Positions 16,293 through 24,397 of a stretch of 48,046 nucleotides of DNA are shown piece after piece. The notes beneath the pieces were generated by a model. The model was not told the origin of the DNA. It saw only the letters and a program-made list of their open reading frames with translations, and searched no databases. The number at the start of each line of letters is the position of its first letter. Position 1 is the stretch's first letter. Both the position numbers and the translations under genes were made by a program. This stretch comes from Halobacteriales archaeon QS_1_68_17 (lineage in GTDB: Archaea > Halobacteriota > Halobacteria > Halobacteriales > Haloarculaceae). The stretch spans positions 1-48,046 of the forward strand of contig PXRG01000013.1 in NCBI GenBank assembly GCA_003021105.1, read 5' to 3'.

Positions 16293-17845
16293 CGTATCCC
16301 TCCATGGCCAGGATCACGAGCATCGAGACGGCGGAGACGGCCAGCAGGACCAGCGCCGGCAGCGCGGCCTGTCCGTAGTGGCCGGAGTGTTCGGCCCGCC
16401 AGATGTGGGTCACCAACGTCTCGAACCCCGCGGGACGCAAGAGCAGTGTCGCGGGCAGTTCCTTCATCGTCGTCAAAAAGACCAGCGCCGCGCCGCCCAG
16501 CAGCCCCGGCAACACCAGCGGGAGCGTCACCGCGCGGAAGACGCCGGCGGGCGGTCGCCCGAGGGTCCGGGCCGCCTCGCGGAGCGACGGGTCGATTCCC
16601 GAGAAGGCCGCCCGCGTCGTACCCACCGACTGGGGGAGAAAGCGGACCACGTACGCGAAGATCAAAAGCGGGAGGAGGATCAGCCCGCGGCGGTAGAGCG
16701 CGCCGCCGAACTGCGATCCCAGGTAGACCAGTGCCAGCCCCAGCACGACTCCCGGAACCGCGTACCCGACGTAGGACGCCCGCTCGAACAGCGCCGGGAG
16801 CCGGCGGTCGCCGTGGGCCGCCAGGTACGCGATCGGGAGCGCCAGAAGCGTCGCGGCGACGGCCGCGGCGGTCGCCACGGCCACGGAGTTGATCGCGTAC
16901 TGGGGCCGGAAGGACAGCGCCGCGGCGACCTCGCTGGTCCCGCGGACCAGCCACAGCGAGAGGATGCCCGAGTTCGACCGCCGAGTCGCCGGCGCCCGCG
17001 TAGCCGCGACGGCTCCGGACCGCGTCGCCACGGACACGCGACTCGATCGCCAGGATCACCAGCGTGACCGCCACCAGTTGCAAGGACAGCAGGGCGGCCA
17101 TGTCCCGGCCGAAGGCGTTGAACTCCACGTAGATCACCCGGGTGAACACGTCGAACCGCATGATCGCCGGCGTCCCGAAGTCCGAGAGGGCGTACAGCGC
17201 GACCAGCAGGGCCCCGGCGGCCACGGCGGGCCGTATCTGTGGCACCGTCACCTCCTTGAACGCCTCCCACCGCGAGTGCCCGAGCGTCCGGGCCGCGTCC
17301 ACCAGGCGGGTGTCCATCGACAGCAGCGCCGCCCGCGTCGTGATGAACACGTACGGGTAGGTGTAGAGCGTGATCACGAGCGTCGTCCCGCCGAACCCGT
17401 AGATGGTCGGCAGCGACTCCACGCCCAGCCCCGCGAGGACGGACTGGAGTTCGCCCCGCGGACCGAACGCCGAGACGAACGCGAACGCGCCGATGTAACT
17501 GGGAATCACCAGCGGCAACGCGAGCACGACCGTAAAAAAGCGCCGGAACGGCAGGTCCGTCCGGACGGTCAGGAACGCCAGCGGCACCGCGATGAGAATC
17601 GAGAGGGCGGTCACGCCGACCGTCAGCAGGGTGCTGTTGAGAAAGACCTCCAGGGTCTGTGCGCGGCCGAGCAGCCGCGTGGCCTCGACCCAGCCGACGC
17701 GGAACGCGGCGATCACGAGCCACAGCAGCGGCACCAGAAGCGCAGCGGCGATCGCACCGGCCAGCAGCGTCAGGCCGACCGACGTAGATGACCCGCTCGT
17801 CGTGGCGGCGTCCCGGGTCGTCCGTGCGTTGGTCGGCTCTGCCAT
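16282..17845 (-). pseudogene. fbpB: Broken iron ABC transporter permease (FbpB-like)
   Basis: Read in two frames, this is a fused two-domain permease of the FbpB/ThiP type. Frame one starts at ATG 17845 and covers about six membrane helices and the first EAA loop (DTRLVDAARTLGHSRWEAFKEVTVPQ) up to VTLVILAIESRVRGD. Frame two carries the second half, from LWLVRGTSEVAAALSFRPQY through the second EAA loop (DPSLREAARTLGRPPAGVFRAVTLP) to the TAG at 16282. The frames meet near 16965-16972, where a membrane helix of about 25-30 residues expected in this family is missing. Both halves still have clean codon usage, so the lesion is recent or is a sequence error. It starts 6 bases after the substrate-binding protein gene. 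Confidence 0.8.
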
Positions 17846-17851
17846 CACCTG

Positions 17852-19075
17852 CTACAGGACCCCCACGTCCCGCATGAGTCTGACGGTCTCGTCCAGGTTC
17901 GAGAGCTCCGAGAGGTCGATCTCGGGCACCGACAGCTCCGACACCGGGGGCAACCGGCCGATGGGATCGACCCCCTCGACCAGCGGGTACTCGAACGTCG
18001 TCACCGCGAAGTACTCCTGGGCCTCGGCCGACAGGAGGTGGCGGACGAACGCGTCGGCCAGTTCGGGGGTGTCCGACGCCGAGACGCGGGCCGCGCCCGC
18101 GACGTTGAAGACGCTGCCGGCGTCGTTTTGTGTGAACGCGGTGGCGATGGGCGCGTTCGGCCGCCCGGCGAGGACGCGCTGGATGTAGTAGTGGTTCGCA
18201 AAGCCCAACTGCAGTTCGCCGTCCGCGACAGCCTGCGAGACCGCGAACTCGTCGGAGTACGCCTGGACGCCCAGGTCGAGCATCCCCCGGAGCCACTCCC
18301 GGGTGGCCTGGTCGCCCTCGAGGACCCGCATCGCCGTGACGAACCCCTGGAGCGAGGAATACGCCGGTGCCCACCCGATCTCGCCCTGGAATCCCGACTG
18401 CTCGGGGAAGGCCATGATGTCGGTCGGCACGTCCGACTCGCTCAGGGCGTTCGTGTTGTACGGGACTGTCCGCGCACGCCCGGACGTGCCGACCCACGAG
18501 CCGTCGTCGGCGCGGAACTGGCCCGGCACCAGCGAGGTAGTGGCCTCGGCGAGCGGGTCGGTCCGGCCGGCGTCCGCCAGGAACCCGAGCGCGCCGGCGT
18601 TGACCGAGTAGAAGACGTCCGCCGGCGTGTTCCCGCCCTCGGCGTCGATCTTGTTCGCCAGCGCCGCCGCGCTGTCGTAGGTCGTCCGGAGCGTGAGGTC
18701 GGGATACCGGCTTTCGATGTACGAGAGGAGTTCGCCGACCAGCCCCTCGCCACGGCCGGAGTAGATCGCCAGCGTCCCGCTGAGGTCGGGCATCTCGTCC
18801 ATCGACGTCCCGCCCGGCGGGGGCCGTTCGCCGAACGCCCCCGGCCCGGAGCCGTACCACGGCGGGTCCTCGCCGGTCGCCGCCCCCCCGTCCGACCCGG
18901 ATCCGGATTCGGACCCCGATCCACCGTCGACCGACCCGGTCTCGGTTTCCTGCTGGGCGTCGCTGTCGGCGTTACAGCCAGCGACCGCCACCGTTCCCAG
19001 TACGACGCCCGTCTGCAACAGTCCCCGTCGCGTGGCTCGTCTCCCACCCGCGGGGTCGTCTCCAGTTTCGTCCAT
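17852..19075 (-). CDS. fbpA: Iron(III) ABC transporter substrate-binding lipoprotein
   Basis: A 407-residue Tat-exported lipoprotein. The signal has twin arginines at R16-R17 (TRRGLLQTG) and a lipobox ending in C34 (AVAGC). A Gly/Ser/Asp-rich tether (to about residue 75) is typical for haloarchaeal surface lipoproteins. The solute-binding domain (LSGTLAIYSGRGEGLVGELLSYIESRYPDLTL to the C-terminus) matches the FbpA/FutA iron-binding family: YSGR near the start, PADVFYSVNAGALGFLADAG in the middle, NHYYIQR near residue 300. It is first in the operon fbpA-fbpB-fbpC-glycosyltransferase. A TTTAGG-N4-CCTAAA operator lies between its TATA box and start codon, so it is probably repressed when iron is plentiful. 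Confidence 0.88.
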   Translation of the reverse strand: MDETGDDPAGGRRATRRGLLQTGVVLGTVAVAGCNADSDAQQETETGSVDGGSGSESGSGSDGGAATGEDPPWYGSGPGAFGERPPPGGTSMDEMPDLSGTLAIYSGRGEGLVGELLSYIESRYPDLTLRTTYDSAAALANKIDAEGGNTPADVFYSVNAGALGFLADAGRTDPLAEATTSLVPGQFRADDGSWVGTSGRARTVPYNTNALSESDVPTDIMAFPEQSGFQGEIGWAPAYSSLQGFVTAMRVLEGDQATREWLRGMLDLGVQAYSDEFAVSQAVADGELQLGFANHYYIQRVLAGRPNAPIATAFTQNDAGSVFNVAGAARVSASDTPELADAFVRHLLSAEAQEYFAVTTFEYPLVEGVDPIGRLPPVSELSVPEIDLSELSNLDETVRLMRDVGVL

Positions 19076-19083
19076 CGTCTGAA

Positions 19084-19099
19084 TTTAGGTACGCCTAAA
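19084..19099. promoter_or_regulatory. Iron box (DtxR/SirR/Idr-type operator) of the fbp operon
   Basis: The perfect palindrome TTTAGG-TACG-CCTAAA lies 9-24 bases upstream of the fbpA ATG, overlapping the expected transcription start. A TATA element (minus-strand CTTAATAT, 19101-19108) is directly upstream. TTAGG-N-CCTAA arms are characteristic of DtxR-family metalloregulator sites; in haloarchaea these regulators are Idr and SirR. The regulator itself is not in this window. Confidence 0.75.
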
Positions 19100-19117
19100 C
19101 ATATTAAGCGTGCCGGT

Positions 19118-20287
19118 TCAGTCGTCCGTCGCGGGCGCGGCGCGCGGTTCGGCGACCGAGGCCGGCCGGAGTTCGGCCAGGCATTCGAGCCAGTCGCGCA
19201 TGTACTCGCCGCAGTAGTTGAGGAAGGCCCCGTTCTCGTAGTCGTCGAACTCGCTCTCGGCGAGCGCGTCTGCCATCGCCGCGAACGCGGCCTCGTAGCT
19301 GTCAGCGCCGTCGCCGACCCCGTCGACGATCTCCCAGACGTGCTCGTTCAACTCCAGCCCGTGGACCTCGTTGGTGAGGTCGCCGAACGTCGACCGCGGG
19401 GCCTTGTTGTGTGCACAGAGCGGGTACCCCGTGAGGACGTCCTTGCCCAGCAGGTCGCAGGCGCGCTTGAGGAACACGCCGCTCCAGATGTCGTCGAACC
19501 GGCCGACGTCCCAGGGGTTGTCGTCCATCGGCAGCTGGTAGAACGCGGGGACGACCTCCCGCTCGAAGGCCAGGTTCATCGAGCAGACGGTGAGGTACTG
19601 CCCCTCGGCGACGACGAAGTCGCCGTCGAAGTCGTCGGCGGACGTGCGCGTCTGGGCCTGCCCGTCGAGGTCGCCGTCCATGAGGATCCTGACTGCATCG
19701 AGATCCGGGACGTTCGTCCACAGTCCCTGCGAGGCGACCACGTCCTTTGCCGTCCGCTCGCGCGTCCGGACCGTCTCGTCCATCGCGGAGTACGGGTAGC
19801 CGCGGGGGTAAAGGCCGTGCTCGTCGGCGCGCTGGTAGAGGACGTTCACCCACTGCTCGTCCGAGGCCACCTCCTCGATGGGGCCCTCGTAGTCGAGGTT
19901 CCGGAGGTGGCGGCCGAAGAAGTCAAAGTCCGGGTGCGGGAGCGTGTCGTCGTCGACGAACAGCCCGCGCTCGTAGCCGTTCGCCCACAGGTAGAGCAGC
20001 CCGAAGCTGGTCTGTGCGTGACTGGCCTCCGGGATCAGGTGGTCGTACTCGCCGACGCCGTTGGCGTCGAGCCACTCCGAACGTCGGGTCGCGTCGAACA
20101 CTTCCCCGTCGAGCCCCTCCTCGGCGAGCATCGAGCGCATCCCCGCGGTGTCACAGAAGTCCTCGGTCACCAGCACGAAGGTCAGACGGTCGAGGTCGAA
20201 CCCGTGCTCGCGCGCGTTCCTGGCGTACGCCCTGACGCACCCCCAGTCTCGTATCGTCGGCACGACGACGCAAATGTCTGTGGTCAT
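19118..20287 (-). CDS. Reversibly glycosylated polypeptide / glucan-protein synthase-like glycosyltransferase
   Basis: A 389-residue GT-A type enzyme. The N-terminus ICVVVPTIRDWGCVRAYARNA matches the VPTIR opening of the RGP (UDP-arabinopyranose mutase/alpha-1,4-glucan-protein synthase) family. The metal-binding DDD (112-114 in GLFVDDDTLPHPDF) follows, then FYQLPMDDNPWDVGRFDDIWSGVFLKR near residue 250. In plants such enzymes interconvert UDP-sugars and self-glycosylate; archaeal function is unknown. No signal peptide or membrane helix is seen. It has its own iron-box promoter (20307-20322) of the same form as fbpA, so it is probably induced in iron shortage. It lies in the same direction just upstream of the fbp operon but with a separate operator. 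Confidence 0.75.
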   Translation of the reverse strand: MTTDICVVVPTIRDWGCVRAYARNAREHGFDLDRLTFVLVTEDFCDTAGMRSMLAEEGLDGEVFDATRRSEWLDANGVGEYDHLIPEASHAQTSFGLLYLWANGYERGLFVDDDTLPHPDFDFFGRHLRNLDYEGPIEEVASDEQWVNVLYQRADEHGLYPRGYPYSAMDETVRTRERTAKDVVASQGLWTNVPDLDAVRILMDGDLDGQAQTRTSADDFDGDFVVAEGQYLTVCSMNLAFEREVVPAFYQLPMDDNPWDVGRFDDIWSGVFLKRACDLLGKDVLTGYPLCAHNKAPRSTFGDLTNEVHGLELNEHVWEIVDGVGDGADSYEAAFAAMADALAESEFDDYENGAFLNYCGEYMRDWLECLAELRPASVAEPRAAPATDD

Positions 20288-20306
20288 CCGTCTCGACAGT
20301 GTATTG

Positions 20307-20322
20307 TTTAGGCCCTCCTAAA
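20307..20322. promoter_or_regulatory. Second iron box, upstream of the RGP-like gene
   Basis: TTTAGG-CCCT-CCTAAA is identical in both arms to the box at fbpA. It lies 20-35 bases before the ATG at 20287, over the probable core promoter. An outer inverted repeat, acagtgt (20296-20302) and acactgt (20324-20330), surrounds it, making a larger dyad of 35 bases. Two metalloregulator dimers or two proteins could bind. Confidence 0.7.
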
Positions 20323-20340
20323 AACACTGTCGGCTTCGAT

Positions 20341-20535
20341 CTAGTAGCGCGCGGCCCGCCCGCGGCCCTTCCAGTCCCTGACGACCGGCCCGCCCATCTC
20401 TGCGCCACACCGCGGACACCGGGCCCACTTCCTGACCCGCCCGTCGACGAGTTCGGTCCACACCGACAGGCCGGTCTCGTCGCGGGCCGTATACCCACAG
20501 GAGAGACAGCCGTACGCGTACTCCTGGTCTACCAC
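20341..20535 (-). CDS. Small zinc-ribbon protein (hypothetical)
   Basis: A 64-residue frame with two CxxC pairs: GCLSCGYT near residue 10 and ARCPRCGAEM near residue 39. This spacing makes a zinc ribbon, as in many small haloarchaeal proteins. The C-terminus is basic (RDWKGRGRAARY). The start is uncertain: GTG 20535 (VVDQEYAYGC) is chosen because the upstream extension to ATG 20637 loses protein character. Codon usage is GC3-rich. It ends 18 bases from the iron-box of the RGP-like gene and could be co-transcribed with it. No function can be assigned. Confidence 0.5.
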   Translation of the reverse strand: MVDQEYAYGCLSCGYTARDETGLSVWTELVDGRVRKWARCPRCGAEMGGPVVRDWKGRGRAARY

Positions 20536-20838
20536 GGGCGGGAGTTCCGTCGCATCGAGGTTTGTTATCCGGCTTCTACAGCGGGGACTGCCGGAATCGA
20601 GGCCCGTAGACGACACCTTCCGTCGGTTCCCGGACACTCACCAGAACTGTTTGCGATGTCGAGGCCACGACGACGACCGTGCTGACCGCACGTGTGGAAC
20701 GAGGCTACCGCACGCACGTCCCCGACGTGGCACTCGTCGGCGGACCGTTCTTCGAGTGCATCTCCGGAGACGCGAACGGCCGGGAGTGACGCCCCCGGCA
20801 CCGAAACACACACGGGGAGCGCCCGCGAGCACACGACA
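20536..20838. other. Divergent spacer before the thiolase gene
   Basis: About 300 bases lie between the leftward zinc-ribbon gene and rightward thiolase gene. Open frames present here overlap in several phases without protein-like composition. No strong TATA box, tandem repeat or RNA structure stood out. Confidence 0.4.
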
Positions 20839-21987
20839 ATGGACGTCGCTATCATCGGCGCGTCGATGACCGACTTCGGGCAGCGCGACGCGTGGATCCG
20901 CGAGTTGCTCGCCGAGGCCGGCGCGCGGTGTCTCGACGACGCAGGCGTCGACCCCGGGGAGGTGGACCACCTCTACGTCTCGAACATGGCCAGCGGCGAG
21001 TTCGAGGGCCAGACCGGCGTCATGAACGCACTCGTGGCCGACCTGGGCCTGGCCCCCGCGTACGCGGCCCGGATCGACCAGACGAGCGCGAGCGGCGGAG
21101 CCGGGACGTACGCGGCCTGGCAGTCGGTCGCCAGCGGGGCCAGCGACGCCACGCTGCTGGTCGGCGGCGAGAAGATGACCCACCGGACGACCGGGGAAGC
21201 GACGGACGTGATCGCGTCGCTGACCCACCCCGTCGAGTACAAACACGGGGTCACGCTCCCGAGTTTCGCGGGCCTGGCCGCCCGGCACTACCTGGAGCGG
21301 TACGACGCACCCCGCCGGAGTCTCGCGGCGGTGGCGGTCAAGAACCACCGACACGGCGTCGACAACCCCCACGCGCAGTTCCGCAAGGAGATCAGCGTCG
21401 AGACGGTACTGGACTCGCCGATCGTGGCCGATCCGCTCCGCCTGTACGACTTCTGTCCGATCACCGACGGGAGTGCCGCCCTGCTGTTCTGTCCCGCGGA
21501 CGTCGCCGGGGAGTACGCCGACGAGTACGCGGTCATCTCGGGCGTCGCGGGCGCGACCGACACCCACGTCGTCCACGAGCGCGAGGACCCGACGACCATG
21601 CGGGCAGTCGTCGACAGCGGCCGGGACGCCTTCGAGATGGCCGACCGCGACCCCAGCGAGGTGGACGTGGCGGAACTCCACGACATGTTCACGATCCTGG
21701 AGTTGCTCCAGATGGAGGGACTCGGCTTCGCCGACCCGGGTCGTGCCTGGGAGCAGGTCGAGGAGGGCCGGACAACCCGCGGGGGCGACCTCCCGATCAA
21801 CACCTCCGGCGGCCTCAAGTCCAAGGGGCATCCGCTGGGCGCGACCGGCGTCGCCCAGGTCTACGAGATATACAGGCAGGTGACGGGAACGGCCGGCCCG
21901 CGGCAGGTCCCGGCGGACGTCGGCCTGGCCTGTAACGTCGGCGGGTTCGGAAACTGCGTGACGACCACCATCGTGGAGGCACGGTAA
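20839..21987 (+). CDS. Thiolase-family protein with Ser at the nucleophile position
   Basis: A 382-residue thiolase-fold enzyme (MDVAIIGASMTDFGQ). The second half keeps the catalytic histidine H331 in KGHPLGATG and C365 in ACNVGGFGNC. The usual acyl-accepting cysteine of the C-A-S-G motif is replaced: the sequence reads QTSASGGAG with S83 in its place. Such proteins belong with SCP2-thiolase/archaeal acetyl-CoA C-acetyltransferase relatives. Paired with a DUF35 protein two bases downstream, it resembles the thiolase-DUF35 modules that channel acyl-CoA to HMG-CoA synthase, but that enzyme is not here. Whether S83 supports acyl transfer is open. The start is ATG 20839. Confidence 0.8.
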   Translation: MDVAIIGASMTDFGQRDAWIRELLAEAGARCLDDAGVDPGEVDHLYVSNMASGEFEGQTGVMNALVADLGLAPAYAARIDQTSASGGAGTYAAWQSVASGASDATLLVGGEKMTHRTTGEATDVIASLTHPVEYKHGVTLPSFAGLAARHYLERYDAPRRSLAAVAVKNHRHGVDNPHAQFRKEISVETVLDSPIVADPLRLYDFCPITDGSAALLFCPADVAGEYADEYAVISGVAGATDTHVVHEREDPTTMRAVVDSGRDAFEMADRDPSEVDVAELHDMFTILELLQMEGLGFADPGRAWEQVEEGRTTRGGDLPINTSGGLKSKGHPLGATGVAQVYEIYRQVTGTAGPRQVPADVGLACNVGGFGNCVTTTIVEAR

Positions 21988-21988
21988 C

Positions 21989-22354
21989 ATGGCCTTCGAG
22001 GCACACCGCTGCCCGAACGGCCACCTGACCTACCCCGGCCACTACCTGTGTCCCGAATGTGGCGAACGACAGACGGACACCGTCGACCTGTCCGACCGGA
22101 CCGGCACGGTCGTCACCTGGACGACCAGCACGGCGACGCCGCCGGGCGTCAGGGAACCGAACACCCTCGCTATCGTGGCGTTCGAACTCGAGGAAGGAAC
22201 CGTCCGCGCTCTCGGCCAGTGTACGACCGACGAAATCGAGACCGGCGACGAGGTCGAACCCGTCCTCGTCGAGCAGTTGCGCGACCCCGGAGCGGGCATT
22301 AGGGCCGAAGAGAGTCAGGAGTGGGACGGGTATCGGTTCGATCCGACCCACTGA
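21989..22354 (+). CDS. DUF35 Zn-ribbon/OB-fold acyl-CoA-binding partner
   Basis: A 121-residue protein. The N-terminal rubredoxin-like zinc ribbon (CPNGHLTYPGHYLCPECG; C8, C22 and C25 with H12) is followed by an OB-fold (GTVVTWTTSTATPPG to GDEVEPVLVEQL). DUF35 proteins bridge thiolase and HMG-CoA synthase in archaea. It begins one base after the thiolase stop, so the two form an operon and very likely a complex. Its last codons (GACCCACTGA) are the start of a 52-base tandem repeat. Confidence 0.85.
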   Translation: MAFEAHRCPNGHLTYPGHYLCPECGERQTDTVDLSDRTGTVVTWTTSTATPPGVREPNTLAIVAFELEEGTVRALGQCTTDEIETGDEVEPVLVEQLRDPGAGIRAEESQEWDGYRFDPTH

Positions 22355-22577
22355 GCGCGACGGCGCGAAGCGTCGGATCGAACCGAAGGGGAGACCGACC
22401 CACTGAGCGCGACGGCGCGAAGCGTCGGATCAAACCGAAGGGGTGACCGACCCACTGAGCGCGACGGCGCAAAGCGTCGGATCGAACCGAAGAGGAGACC
22501 GACCCACTGAGCGCGACGGCGCGGAGCGTCGGATCGAATCGAAGGGGAGACCGACCCACTGAGCGCGACGGCGCGAA
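22345..22577. repeat. 52-bp tandem repeat (four copies plus a partial) starting at a stop codon
   Basis: Units begin with gacccactgagcgcgacgg at 22345, 22397, 22449, 22501 and 22553, a strict 52-base period with a few substitutions; the fifth copy degenerates after about 25 bases. The first unit includes the last three codons and TGA of the DUF35 gene. Each unit holds two short dyads, cgacg...cgtcg and tcgg...ccga. Because 52 is not a multiple of three, it is unlikely to evolve as coding sequence, and each copy reproduces the stop-codon context. Confidence 0.9.
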
Positions 22578-22767
22578 CTACCGAACCGAATCGACGGGAG
22601 CAGGCGACTTCGCGGGAGTTCGGACGGTCACCGAAGACGAACGGGTCGGAAACGACGCGGCGGGTCCCGGGGTTTGTAATGTTCTCGACGCAGTACCCTT
22701 CATCTAATACTGCGTCCAAAATTTATAAGTACGTCTCGAATAGTATTTGTGGTGAGATATATCAAAA
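22578..22767. promoter_or_regulatory. Spacer and promoter of the spermidine-synthase-like gene
   Basis: A 9-bp perfect inverted repeat, gacgcagta (22687-22695) and tactgcgtc (22708-22716), with a 12-base spacer lies immediately upstream of a TATA box (atttataagt, 22721-22730). The ATG is at 22768, about 38 bases beyond. A regulator bound to the dyad would sit over the BRE/TFB site, so it is a candidate operator or activator site. The rest of the segment shows no gene. Confidence 0.55.
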
Positions 22768-24336
22768 ATGGTTGGGGGGACCGGCGTAATCGATCGAGTA
22801 GACTGGCCGGTGACGAGAGTCGAGTTCGCGGTCCTCATTTCGGGGATCACGAGCATGGGGATGGAGATTCTCGCGGGTCGCATCATCGCCCCGTCGTACG
22901 GGAGCAGTATCTTCACCTGGGGGAGCATCATCGGGGTCTTCCTGGCGGCGCTCAGCCTCGGGTACTGGCTCGGGGGGAAACGCGCGAGCGAGAACGCGAC
23001 CACGGGCAGGCTCGCGTGGTTGCTCGTGGCGTCCGCGGCCTACGTGGCAGTGATCCTCTATCTCCGGCAGGGGATTCTGTTGATAGGTCTCAATCTCGAC
23101 ATCCCGGCACGGTACGCACCGCTGATCCCGGTGACCGTGTTGTTCGGGCCGCCGACGTACTTCCTGGGTTTCATCAGCCCGTACGGGGCCGAACTCTCCA
23201 GGAAAGTCGACGTCGGGGAGGCGTCGGGCCACGTCTACGCCCTGGGGACCATCGGGAGCATCGCCGGCGCGTTCGCCACCACGTTCTACCTGGTGCCGAC
23301 CTACTCGATCGATGTCGTCGGGCTGGCGTTCGGGTTCCTCCTTTTGCTCTCGGCGCTGGTCGTCGCCCACGACGCGGTCTCCTGGCGGTCGGGCCTGAAA
23401 GCCGTCGGCGTTTCTGTCCTGTTGATTTCGGCGGGCGTGACCACCCCCGCGTTCAGCTACGTTTCCGGGGAGGTCGTCCACCAGGAACAGACCCAGTACC
23501 AGCGAATCACGGTCGCCGAGGAAGGGGACGTGCGGACGATGTACTCCAACGGCCACCCGCAGAGTACGATGGACATGAGCGACCCGAAGCGGTACGTCCA
23601 CTCGTACACCCGCTACTTTCTGATGCCGTGGTTGATGACCGACGAGCCGGGCCAGATCGACCGGGTGCTGGTCATCGGCGGCGGCGGGTTCACCGGGTCG
23701 CGCCAGATCGCCTGGCGGACGAACGCGACGGTCGACGCCGTCGAAATCGATCCGGGGGTTATCAGGAACGCCAGGAAGTACTTCAATCTCACCGACACCG
23801 AGCGACTGAACGTCATCAACGCCCCCGGACGGCGGTACCTCCGCGAGACGAATAGGACCTACGACCTGATCATCCTCGACGCGTTCAAGAAGGACCAGAT
23901 GCCGTTCCAGTTGACGACCGAGGAGTTCTTCCGGCTGGCCTCCGATCGACTCAGCGAGCACGGGTTCCTCTACGTCAACGGTATCGGAACGCTGGATGGG
24001 CAGTCCTCGCAGATGTACCGCGCCCAGGTCCGGACGCTCGAACGGGTCTACCCGCAGGTGTACGTCTTCCCTGTCACCTACGGTGAAAACGTGGTGACGA
24101 ACATCCAGCTGATAGCGGCCAAAGATCCGGACCGGGTCAGCCAGTCGACGCTCGCAGAGCACAACCGGAGGCGCAACGTCGACATCAACCTCAGCGAGGA
24201 GATTACGCACTACGAAACCGACGTCGAGACCGGCGACGTCCCCGTACTCCGGGACGACCACGCGCCGGTCGACCAGCTGACGAGCCCGTTGATCGGGCGA
24301 CGACTCGACGTCGAGCAGCACGAGGCGACGGGCTAG
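22768..24336 (+). CDS. Membrane-anchored spermidine-synthase-like (SpeE-domain) protein
   Basis: This 522-residue fusion has about seven hydrophobic segments between residues 15 and 240 (VEFAVLISGITSMGMEILAGRIIAPSYGS is the hallmark of this transporter-like N-terminus), followed by an aminopropyltransferase/methyltransferase fold. In the latter, VLVIGGGGFTG (about 299-309), DAVEIDPGVI (about 322) and DLIILDAF (about 371) make the nucleotide/SAM site. Whether it makes polyamines is unclear; haloarchaeal members are usually annotated only as spermidine synthase-like. A distinct promoter and a 9-bp dyad precede ATG 22768. The gene stands alone. Confidence 0.8.
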   Translation: MVGGTGVIDRVDWPVTRVEFAVLISGITSMGMEILAGRIIAPSYGSSIFTWGSIIGVFLAALSLGYWLGGKRASENATTGRLAWLLVASAAYVAVILYLRQGILLIGLNLDIPARYAPLIPVTVLFGPPTYFLGFISPYGAELSRKVDVGEASGHVYALGTIGSIAGAFATTFYLVPTYSIDVVGLAFGFLLLLSALVVAHDAVSWRSGLKAVGVSVLLISAGVTTPAFSYVSGEVVHQEQTQYQRITVAEEGDVRTMYSNGHPQSTMDMSDPKRYVHSYTRYFLMPWLMTDEPGQIDRVLVIGGGGFTGSRQIAWRTNATVDAVEIDPGVIRNARKYFNLTDTERLNVINAPGRRYLRETNRTYDLIILDAFKKDQMPFQLTTEEFFRLASDRLSEHGFLYVNGIGTLDGQSSQMYRAQVRTLERVYPQVYVFPVTYGENVVTNIQLIAAKDPDRVSQSTLAEHNRRRNVDINLSEEITHYETDVETGDVPVLRDDHAPVDQLTSPLIGRRLDVEQHEATG

Positions 24337-24397
24337 CGGGGCGGGCTCGGTCAGGGCGACCGGCGCACATATCAGCCCGGGGCGTCTGGGTCCGTCC

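Noticed and set aside
22345-22577. CRISPR array
   Set aside because: The 52-base units are contiguous with no unique spacers, so it is a tandem repeat.
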